The notes under the pieces: generated by a model
The model's database searches: none
What the model was told of the DNA's origin: nothing
Seen by the model: the letters and a program-made list of their open reading frames with translations, nothing else
In this document: positions 1-4,144 of the stretch, piece after piece
Numbering within the stretch: the first letter of the stretch is position 1
Layout: each line of letters opens with the position of its first letter
Source: an uncultured Collinsella sp.
Lineage (GTDB): Bacteria; Actinomycetota; Coriobacteriia; Coriobacteriales; Coriobacteriaceae
Length of the DNA: 5,541 nucleotides
NCBI GenBank assembly: GCA_900551185.1
Contig: URVF01000111.1
Coordinates: 1-5,541, forward strand
Reading direction: 5' to 3'
Made by a program: the position numbers and the translations under genes

Positions 1-48
1 TCTACACGCGTAAGATCGTCGGCAGCGTCAGATGTGTATAAGAGACAG
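1..48 (+). other. Illumina Nextera i5 adapter (artefact)
   Basis: This is synthetic sequence, not genome. It reads as the tail of the P5 primer (tctacac, 1-7), an 8-base index gcgtaaga (8-15), the Nextera read-1 segment TCGTCGGCAGCGTC (16-29) and the 19-base Tn5 mosaic end AGATGTGTATAAGAGACAG (30-48). Translation of the mosaic end from its ATG gives MCIRD, a typical false N-terminus on genes at contig ends. Biological sequence starts at 49. Confidence 0.98.
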
Positions 49-49
49 G

Positions 50-1000
50 TTTGGCAACATCACCACCAACCTCGCCACGCTGCAGGCCGGCGGTCACCCC
101 GCCCTCGCCCTGACCGAGAACTTCGGTAACTACATCGGCGAACTCGGCGGCACCGGCGCCACGTTCATTGTCCCGATCATCTTCCTGCTCTTTATGCGCT
201 CCAAGCAGCTCAAGGCCGTCGGCAAAGCCTCTGTCGTACCCGTGATGTTCGCCGTCAACGAACCGCTGCTGTTCGCCGCGCCCATCATCCTCAACCCGTA
301 CTTCCTGATCCCGTTCCTGTTTGCCCCCGTGGCCAACGTCCTCATTGGTAAGTTCTTCATCGACTTTTTGGGCATGAACGGCTTTATCTATGCCATGCCG
401 TGGGCACTCCCCGGACCGATCGGCACCTTCATCGACACCAACTTCCAGCCGATCTCTCTGGTCCTGGTTGTCGTCCTGCTGGTCGTTGACTTCTTAATCT
501 ACTACCCGTTCTGCAAGGCCTACGACAACGTCCTGTGCAAGCAGGAGGCCGAGACCCTGGCCGAAGAAGAGGCCGAGGAGACCAAGGCCGTCAAGACCGC
601 TGCCGCCCCCGCCGTTGAGGCTCCTGTTGTCGAGACCGCTTCTGCCACTGAGGCCTCCGCAGCTCCGTCCGCCCTTAAGGGCAAGGATCTGAGGGTTCTG
701 GTTCTGTGCGCTGGCGCCGGCACCTCTGCACTGCTCGCCAACGCGCTTAAGGAAGGCGCCGACGAGCTGGGCATCGACATTACCGCCAACGCCGGTGCCT
801 ACGGCAGCCACTACGCCATCATGGACCAGTACAACGTCATCGTCCTGGCTCCGCAGGTTCGCACCTATTACAACGAGATGAAGGCCGACACCGACCGCCT
901 GGGCATCACGCTGCTGTCGCCCAAGGGCAAACAGTACATCGACCTCACTAAGGATCCCAAGGGTGCCGTCGCCTGGATCGAGGAAAACCTCGAGGCATAA
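50..1000 (+). CDS. PTS lactose/cellobiose-family EIIC-EIIB permease, 5'-truncated
   Basis: This is the C-terminal part of a LacE-like sugar permease of the phosphoenolpyruvate phosphotransferase system. The membrane IIC domain moves the sugar inward and the cytoplasmic IIB domain phosphorylates it. The visible IIC part has GGTGATF, the SKQLKAVGKAS loop and the conserved NEPLLF motif (Glu codon 260-262), followed by hydrophobic segments ending near YYPFCKAYD. An Ala/Glu/Val-rich linker (about 545-675) leads to a complete IIB domain (677-997). In IIB the phosphorylatable Cys (codon 707-709) sits in LCAGAGTSALLANAL. The protein stops with TAA at 998-1000. The first in-frame codon free of adapter is 50-52; an apparent ATG at 32 lies in the adapter and is not a start. 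About 315 residues remain of a family usually near 560. The IIC-IIB fusion favours a LacE-type lactose or other beta-galactoside/glucoside permease, but the exact substrate cannot be read. Its original terminator is split by the downstream IS. Confidence 0.93.
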   Translation, partial: FGNITTNLATLQAGGHPALALTENFGNYIGELGGTGATFIVPIIFLLFMRSKQLKAVGKASVVPVMFAVNEPLLFAAPIILNPYFLIPFLFAPVANVLIGKFFIDFLGMNGFIYAMPWALPGPIGTFIDTNFQPISLVLVVVLLVVDFLIYYPFCKAYDNVLCKQEAETLAEEEAEETKAVKTAAAPAVEAPVVETASATEASAAPSALKGKDLRVLVLCAGAGTSALLANALKEGADELGIDITANAGAYGSHYAIMDQYNVIVLAPQVRTYYNEMKADTDRLGITLLSPKGKQYIDLTKDPKGAVAWIEENLEA

Positions 1001-1031
1001 GACGCTGACGCCACCTGCCGCTCGCAGAAAA

Positions 1032-1048
1032 AAAATGGCCCGTGCATC
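1032..1048 (+). terminator. Left arm of interrupted intrinsic terminator
   Basis: Seventeen bases (aaaatggcccgtgcatc) are complementary, with one G-U pair, to 2502-2518 on the far side of the insertion sequence. With the IS and one tgc copy removed, the arms form a 17-bp stem with a 7-base loop (gatgcgt), an A-run before it and a T-rich tail. It lies 31 bases after the PTS stop codon, so it was almost certainly that gene's Rho-independent terminator. In its present split form it is unlikely to work. Confidence 0.85.
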
Positions 1049-1050
1049 GA

Positions 1051-1053
1051 TGC
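1051..1053 (+). repeat. Target-site duplication, left copy (tgc)
   Basis: The three bases tgc just outside the left IS end match tgc at 2497-2499 just outside the right end. Three-base duplications are usual for the IS150 group. The match is short, but it falls exactly at the TG/CA ends defined by the inverted repeats. Confidence 0.75.
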
Positions 1054-1077
1054 TGAACTGCCTCCCATTTCTTGGAC
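1054..1077 (+). repeat. IS left terminal inverted repeat (IRL)
   Basis: Starts with TG and matches the complement of 2473-2496 at 20 of 24 positions; mismatches fall at repeat positions 9, 10, 15 and 16. It serves as a transposase binding and cleavage end. Confidence 0.9.
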
Positions 1078-1097
1078 ATGAGAAATGGGAGGCTTTT
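1060..1097 (+). promoter_or_regulatory. Hairpin at IS left end, terminator-like, overlaps orfA ribosome site
   Basis: A perfect 13-bp inverted repeat (1060-1072 with 1081-1093) has an 8-base loop (tggacatg) and is followed by TTTT. The second arm holds gggagg (1087-1092), a possible ribosome binding site for orfA. Transcripts entering from the PTS gene would fold this hairpin, which could end transcription or hide the site, as known for the ends of several IS elements. The structure is seen; the role is inferred. Confidence 0.65.
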
Positions 1098-1587
1098 GCG
1101 CGTTGATTTGAGGGTGAAGCATGATGTCGAGGCCAGGAAGGCGGCCATAGGGCTCTTCGAGCTCGGACACGGGTATAAATCTGCCGCGATTGCCCTTTCG
1201 CTTCCCGCGGAAGCCGTGAGAAGATGGCAGGAGATATACCGCGCATTCGGGAGCGAGGTGCTGCTGCGCATGGACGGAAAGCAGGGCAGGTACACATACG
1301 AGCAGAAGGTCGCCGCCGCCTCCGCCGTCGTCGACGGCGGCATGACGAAGACCGAGGCGATGGCGGCGTTCGGCATAATGTCGATGTCGCCGCTCAAGAA
1401 GTGGTGCGCGCTATACCGCCGGGGCGGCGCGGAGGCCCTGCGCCCGAGGCCCAAGGGCCGGCCGAGCGGTTCCAGGGCGAGGCCGCGGACCCGCGAGGAG
1501 GAGCTCGAGGAACGGTGCCGTAGGCTCGAGGCCGAGGTGGCCTACCTAAAAAAATTACGCGCCCTGGTCGAGAGGGACGGGCTCTGA
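1078..1587 (+). CDS. IS150-group OrfA (helix-turn-helix transposase subunit)
   Basis: OrfA is the DNA-binding part of the transposase and recognises the IS ends. The product has two helix-turn-helix-like segments: one around ARKAAIGLFELGHGYKSAAIALSLPAEAVRRW, and a second around VAAASAVVDGGMTKTEAMAAFGIM...LKKWCALYRRGG. A basic Pro/Arg linker (RPRPKGRPSGSRARPR) follows, then a leucine-zipper-like stretch EELEERCRRLEAEVAYLKKLRALVE that also spans the frameshift site. Stop TGA is at 1585-1587. The start is uncertain. ATG 1078 is used here, but it lies in a hairpin loop with no good ribosome site before it. TTG at 1096 or 1108, or GTG at 1114, downstream of gggagg (1087-1092), are alternatives; a TTG at 1072 is less likely. 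At about 170 residues it has the usual IS150 OrfA size and looks intact. Confidence 0.88.
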   Translation: MRNGRLLRVDLRVKHDVEARKAAIGLFELGHGYKSAAIALSLPAEAVRRWQEIYRAFGSEVLLRMDGKQGRYTYEQKVAAASAVVDGGMTKTEAMAAFGIMSMSPLKKWCALYRRGGAEALRPRPKGRPSGSRARPRTREEELEERCRRLEAEVAYLKKLRALVERDGL

Positions 1588-1595
1588 CCAGGGCG
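1548..1595 (+). promoter_or_regulatory. Programmed -1 frameshift signal (A7 slip site plus stem-loop)
   Basis: Seven A residues (1548-1554) are phased A AAA AAA in the orfA frame (cta aaa aaa tta), the form allowing two tRNAs to slip back one base. Five bases later starts a strong stem: cgccctggtc (1560-1569) pairs with gaccagggcg (1586-1595). After one bulged G, agag (1571-1574) pairs with ctct (1582-1585), leaving a 7-base loop. The orfA stop lies in the stem. A -1 slip enters exactly the frame that encodes the OrfB N-terminus, as in IS150 and IS911. Confidence 0.88.
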
Positions 1596-2458
1596 AAGGC
1601 CGAAGCGGTCGCGGCCCTGCGCGCCGAGGGGCACGCGCTCGGGCACCTGCTCGCATGCGCCGAGCTCAAGCGGTCGACCTACTACTACGCCCTCGCGCAC
1701 CCGCCGAGGCCCACGCGCGCCGAGCTCCGGGAGGCGGCCGCCGAGATCTTCTCGCGCACCGCCAACGGCTGCGGGCACCGGCAGATAGCGATGTGCCTCA
1801 GGGCGGAAGAGGGGGCCGTGATAGCCGACAAGACCGTGCTCAAGATGATGCGCGAGATGGGGATCCGCTGCGGGATCAGGCGCGAGACGGCCTACCACAG
1901 GTACAACTCGTACAGGGGCGTCGTCGGCAGGACGTTCGAGAACGTGATCGCGAGGGATTTCGACGCCGGGCCCCGTGGCAGAAGCTGGGGACGGACGTCA
2001 CCGAGTTCAAGGTGGCTGGCGGTAAGGTCTACTGGGCCCCGACGCTGGACTTCTGCACCAAGGAGATCGTGGCGAGCGACATATCGACCACGCCCGACAT
2101 GGCCCAGCAGGTGAGGATGCCCGACGAGCTGCTGTCCAAGATCCCCGAGGGCGTCGCCCCGACCATGCACTCGGACCGGGGCTGGCAGTACCAGCACGCC
2201 TCGTACGCATCCAGGCTCGAGGCCGCCGGCATCGTCCAGAGCATGTCCAGGAAGGCGAACTGCATCGACAATGCCGCCACCGAGCAGCTCTTCGGCCACG
2301 TCAAGGACGAGTTCTACAGGGGCCGCGAGTGGAAGACGTTCGAGGATTTCAAACGCGACCTGGAGGAATACATAGTCCACTGGAACACGAGCCGGAGGCA
2401 GGTAAGATTGAAGGGCCTGACCCCGGAGGAGTACCGGAATCAGGCCCTTGCGGCCTAG
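1554..2458 (+). pseudogene. IS150-group OrfB (DDE transposase), frameshifted
   Basis: This is the catalytic part of the transposase, normally made as an OrfAB fusion by -1 frameshifting. The first section (1554 to about 1969) reads LTRAKAEAVAALRAEG...ACAELKRSTYYYAL...NGCGHRQIAMCL...MMREMGIRCGIRR...YNSYRGVVGRTFENVIARDFDAG, the usual IS150 N-terminal region. The frame then changes near the GGG at 1968-1970. From 1970 the homologous sequence continues one frame away as APWQKLGTDVTEF...TLDFCTKEIV...HSDRGWQYQ...NCIDNAATEQLFG...LKGLTPEEYRNQ, ending at TAG 2456-2458. The catalytic triad is present in that second frame: D of TDVTEF, D of HSDRG and E of ATEQLFG, the last two with exactly 35 residues between. 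One extra G at 1968-1970 restores a single reading frame (DFDAGAPWQKLGTDV). As it stands the fusion stops at TGA 2112-2114 before any catalytic residue. Either a real mutation or an assembly error is possible. Confidence 0.9.
2411..2449 (+). repeat. Inverted repeat at the end of orfB
   Basis: aagggcctga (2411-2420) is perfectly complementary to tcaggccctt (2440-2449), with inner ccgg copies at 2423-2426 and 2434-2437. It lies within the codons for KGLTPEEYRNQAL, six bases before the orfB stop codon. There is no T-run after it, so it is not a standard terminator. It may simply reflect coding constraint, or it may affect mRNA stability. Confidence 0.5.
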
Positions 2459-2472
2459 TCGCTATTTAGGGC

Positions 2473-2496
2473 GTCCAAGATTTGGGGCGCAGTTCA
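2473..2496 (-). repeat. IS right terminal inverted repeat (IRR)
   Basis: Read on the minus strand it begins TGAACTGCGCCCC and contains TCTTGGAC, matching the left end at 20 of 24 positions. It starts 14 bases after the orfB stop codon, as expected for an IS3-family end. Confidence 0.9.
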
Positions 2497-2499
2497 TGC
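2497..2499 (+). repeat. Target-site duplication, right copy (tgc)
   Basis: Direct copy of tgc at 1051-1053, immediately after the terminal CA of the IS. Confidence 0.75.
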
Positions 2500-2501
2500 G
2501 T

Positions 2502-2518
2502 GATGCGCGGGCCATTTT
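2502..2518 (+). terminator. Right arm of interrupted intrinsic terminator
   Basis: gatgcgcgggccatttt is the partner of 1032-1048. Together with its T-rich end (ttttgttt) it completes the ancestral hairpin of the upstream PTS gene. It is now separated from the left arm by the 1.44-kb insertion. Confidence 0.85.
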
Positions 2519-2551
2519 GTTTAGACCGCACCCGTCCTCCTGTTCATCTTA

Positions 2552-2596
2552 ATCTGTAACATCTAGCCGAGTTTTTGGGTCCCAGCTGTTACAGAT
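2552..2596. repeat. Inverted-repeat unit 1
   Basis: Arms 2552-2561 and 2587-2596, interior 2562-2586. The interior (tctagccgagttttt...) differs from that of unit 4 at only two of 25 positions. Inside it, ccga can pair with ttgg using a G-U pair. Confidence 0.88.
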
Positions 2597-2630
2597 CGAG
2601 GTGAACGCACAGGCCAAGCCAAAAATCTCA

Positions 2631-2675
2631 ATCTGTAACATGTAGACCGCTTTTGACCGCTTAGATGTTACAGAT
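2631..2675. repeat. Inverted-repeat unit 2
   Basis: Arms 2631-2640 and 2666-2675, interior 2641-2665. The stem extends one base inward (atctgtaacat). The interior is unlike units 1 and 4 and holds a direct repeat gaccgctt (2645-2652, 2655-2662). Confidence 0.88.
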
Positions 2676-2710
2676 CGAGACAAACAGATGGGTCAATCCA
2701 ATCAATCTAG

Positions 2711-2755
2711 ATCTGTAACACCTGGCTGGTCATTTCACTCCTAACTGTTACAGAT
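2711..2755. repeat. Inverted-repeat unit 3
   Basis: Arms 2711-2720 and 2746-2755, interior 2721-2745. The stem extends one base outward (gatctgtaaca). The interior (cctggctggtcatttcactc...) is the most different of the four, while the arms are identical to the others. Confidence 0.88.
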
Positions 2756-2785
2756 CGAGACAAACGGAATAAGCCGGGCCGAATT

Positions 2786-2842
2786 GTCTAAATCTGTAAC
2801 ATCTAGCCGAGTTTTCGGGTCCCACCTGTTACAGATTTAGAC
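2786..2842. repeat. Inverted-repeat unit 4, longest stem
   Basis: The core arms (2792-2801, 2827-2836) extend outward to a perfect 16-bp inverted repeat, gtctaaatctgtaaca (2786-2801) with 2827-2842. The 25-nt interior contains a possible inner helix, ccga (2807-2810) with tcgg (2815-2818). It is the unit nearest the LacI gene end. Confidence 0.9.
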
Positions 2843-2859
2843 GAGCAGGCCGAGCACGT

Positions 2860-3870
2860 CTACGCCCGCAGGTCCCTTACGCTGGAACGCTCGACCAACA
2901 CGCCCGAGACGAGCGTACGGCTTCTGGAGCTCGGGGCTTCCAGACCTGCGACGACCTCGTTAAGCGCACGGATGCCCAGTTCGCGGTGGCGAAACTTCAC
3001 CGACGTCAGAATCGAGTTGGGAATCGTCTTGTAGAGCTCATCGTCGAAGCCGATCACGGACACGTCGTCGGGCACATTGAGCCCTTTGTCACGTAGAGCC
3101 ATCATCACGCCGTTTGCCATGCAGTCGTTAGCAGCGAGGACCGCCGTGCAATCGGGTTTATCGGCAAGCACAAGGCCCGCGGCATAGCCACTATCCGCAT
3201 TCCAATCGCCTTGCAGAGGCTCGGGCGGCTCAATGCCACGTGCCTCGAGTGCCGCTCGCCAACCTTTCATACGGCACTGGCTCGACAGTGACTCTTTCTT
3301 ACCAGAGACGAAGTACACGTTCTTGTGCCCGTGGTTCAAGAAGTACTCGCACGCCATGCGCGCGCCGCCCTCTTGGTCGTCACTGACGGTAGAGCAGGTA
3401 GGATGTTCCATCGGTGTGATAATCACCGTCTTGAGGTCTTTCGGCGCCTCAAAGGTATCAAAGTCATCGACCATCTGGCGCAGGTTGAAAATCATGCCGT
3501 CGACGGGGAGCTGCGACATCCTACGCGCCGCTTCGGCAAGGGTCATCTTCTCCCCCGCCCGCTTTTTGATCATCGTAAGAGCAAAGCCTCGCTCTTCGGC
3601 GGCATCGGCGATACCGTCGATCATGTCCACGGCACCGCCCGACAAGTGGAACAGCACGACGCCGATGCACCCGTAACGGCCCAACTTGAGCGAACGCGCG
3701 GCAAAGTTGGCTCGAAACCCGAGCGCCTCCATGGCCGAATGAACCTTATCGCGTGTCGACTCTCGCACGCTATCGGGCTCGTTAATCACGCGCGAAACCG
3801 TCTTGAGAGAAACACCAGCGGCAATCGCCACATCATTCATTGAGACATTTTTCTTGTCCATCGTTGCCAC
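2860..3870 (-). CDS. LacI/GalR-family transcriptional regulator
   Basis: This is a sugar-responsive repressor of 336 residues, normal for the family. Residues 11-30 (MNDVAIAAGVSLKTVSRVIN) form the N-terminal helix-turn-helix. The hinge helix is near residues 53-62 (RANFAARSLK), which places a Leu for minor-groove insertion at a central CG. The periplasmic-binding-protein-like effector domain follows, with typical AANDCMANG (246-254) and VIGFDDE (272-278) motifs. The gene is divergent from the EIIC gene at 4145 and most likely represses it through the palindrome at 4020-4043; the inducer is probably the transported sugar or its phosphate. Start choice: GTG at 3870 is preceded by GGAGA four bases away. 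ATG at 3861 (three residues shorter) is possible, but its spacing of 13 is long. It ends convergent with the repeat array. The target and effector are inferred from position. Confidence 0.95.
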   Translation of the reverse strand: MATMDKKNVSMNDVAIAAGVSLKTVSRVINEPDSVRESTRDKVHSAMEALGFRANFAARSLKLGRYGCIGVVLFHLSGGAVDMIDGIADAAEERGFALTMIKKRAGEKMTLAEAARRMSQLPVDGMIFNLRQMVDDFDTFEAPKDLKTVIITPMEHPTCSTVSDDQEGGARMACEYFLNHGHKNVYFVSGKKESLSSQCRMKGWRAALEARGIEPPEPLQGDWNADSGYAAGLVLADKPDCTAVLAANDCMANGVMMALRDKGLNVPDDVSVIGFDDELYKTIPNSILTSVKFRHRELGIRALNEVVAGLEAPSSRSRTLVSGVLVERSSVRDLRA

Positions 3871-4007
3871 TGCTTCTCCAGTCGGTTTTACATCGCTTGT
3901 TTTTGCGTTCTAGCATACACTACCTGCCTGACTGATAAATCAACCGTTTACCGAACAATATCGACCGCTCACCCGTATATCCTTGTTGCTCTTCCAAAAA
4001 TGTCTTA

Positions 4008-4043
4008 CGTTGTCATTAACGAAATGACAACGTTGTCATTTCG
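4008..4043. promoter_or_regulatory. LacI-family operator with an extra half-site
   Basis: Positions 4020-4043 are a perfect 24-bp palindrome centred on CG (core AATGACAACGTTGTCATT, 4023-4040). This is the usual geometry of LacI-family operators, close to the TGNNANCGNTNNCA type. A further exact half-site, cgttgtcatt, at 4008-4017 is inverted relative to 4023-4032 across 5 bases, so three half-sites lie in a row. The two CG centres are 23 bp apart, about two helical turns. The site is about 100 bp before the permease start and about 150 bp before the regulator start, so repression of the permease is the likely main effect. Confidence 0.85.
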
Positions 4044-4048
4044 CAATG

Positions 4049-4067
4049 CCTTCCTTAAGCAGGAAGG
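4049..4067 (+). promoter_or_regulatory. Small leader hairpin before the PTS gene
   Basis: ccttcct (4049-4055) pairs perfectly with aggaagg (4061-4067) around a 5-base loop and is followed by TTT. It would lie in the 5' leader if transcription starts near the operator. It is short for a terminator and its function is unknown. Confidence 0.4.
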
Positions 4068-4133
4068 TTTCCGGGCAGTCCTGACCATCCATCGACGACC
4101 AGTTCCATCCACATGCATCGCGCATCAAGTAGC

Positions 4134-4140
4134 AAAGGAG
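4134..4140 (+). promoter_or_regulatory. Ribosome binding site of the second EIIC gene
   Basis: AAAGGAG lies four bases before ATG 4145 and fixes this as the start. The downstream residues MDAIVKMLEKHQPFFEKISRNIYLQAIKDGF match the normal N-terminus of LacE/CelB-type EIIC proteins. Confidence 0.85.
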
Positions 4141-4144
4141 CTCT

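Larger units (their letters stand above)
1054..2496 (+). mobile_element. IS3-family, IS150-group insertion sequence (1443 bp)
   Basis: A complete element begins TGAACTGC and ends GCAGTTCA. The left end (1054-1077) and the complement of the right end (2496-2473) match at 20 of 24 positions and share TGAACTGC and TCTTGGAC. The pattern closely resembles the IS150 terminus as I recall it. It encodes orfA and orfB in the IS150 arrangement: a helix-turn-helix OrfA, an A7 slippery site, then a DDE OrfB in the -1 frame. A 3-bp tgc duplication flanks it. It is oriented with the upstream PTS gene. An apparent one-base deletion in orfB probably makes this copy unable to transpose by itself. Confidence 0.95.
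2552..2842. repeat. Array of four inverted-repeat units, about 80-bp period
   Basis: This gene-free stretch (2519-2859) carries four units of the form atctgtaaca - 25 nt - tgttacagat. Arm starts at 2552, 2631, 2711 and 2792 give periods of 79, 80 and 81 bp. The interior is exactly 25 nt each time; the linkers are 34, 35 and 36 nt. Three linkers begin cgag, and two of those cgagacaaac. The outer arm sequence often continues the pairing (tct.. before, ..aga after), so the full stem can reach about 15-16 bp. The array lies between converging transcripts, after the IS and 18 bases past the end of the LacI gene. No T-run follows the hairpins on either strand, so they are not standard terminators. 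The spacing resembles REP/BIME-type intergenic repeats or an array of protein sites. I do not recognise a named family. Confidence 0.9.
3871..4144. promoter_or_regulatory. Divergent control region, LacI-type regulator / PTS permease
   Basis: The 274-bp space between the divergent genes is lower in GC than its surroundings. Besides the operator and the leader hairpin it holds weak promoter candidates only. For the permease, TTGTCA (4010-4015) with TGTCAT (4034-4039) at 18-bp spacing would put the operator across the promoter. For the regulator, TATGCT on the minus strand (3912-3917) is a possible -10 without a clear -35. Neither promoter is secure. Confidence 0.4.

Noticed and set aside
1032..1053. 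Extension of the IS terminal inverted repeat outward to 1032 and 2518
   Set aside because: The similarity breaks for about five bases just outside the IS. TG/CA ends and a tgc duplication fall at the inner boundary, and the outer arms make a sensible terminator when joined.
494..1297. Minus-strand open frame of 267 codons
   Set aside because: It runs antisense across the end of the PTS gene, the IS left end and orfA, three unrelated units. No domain or ribosome site is seen.
1655..1969. Upstream part of the open frame that carries the OrfB catalytic region
   Set aside because: Before about 1970 this frame gives a low-complexity Arg/Ala/Asp-rich sequence, whereas the neighbouring frame gives recognisable OrfB N-terminal sequence. 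The ATG at 1655 is therefore not a true start.
2552..2842. CRISPR array
   Set aside because: The repeats alternate in orientation (arm, inverted arm) and are only 10 bp. Two of the four 25-nt interiors are nearly identical, and no cas gene is present. The pattern is that of hairpin units, not direct repeats with unique spacers.
2786..2842. Intrinsic terminator for the LacI-type gene
   Set aside because: The 16-bp stem is strong, but on the minus strand it is followed by aattcggcc with no T-run, and the same arms recur four times. A terminator role is not supported by sequence alone.
3233..3843. Plus-strand frames of 147 and 172 codons
   Set aside because: Both lie antisense to the LacI-type gene and have no family features.
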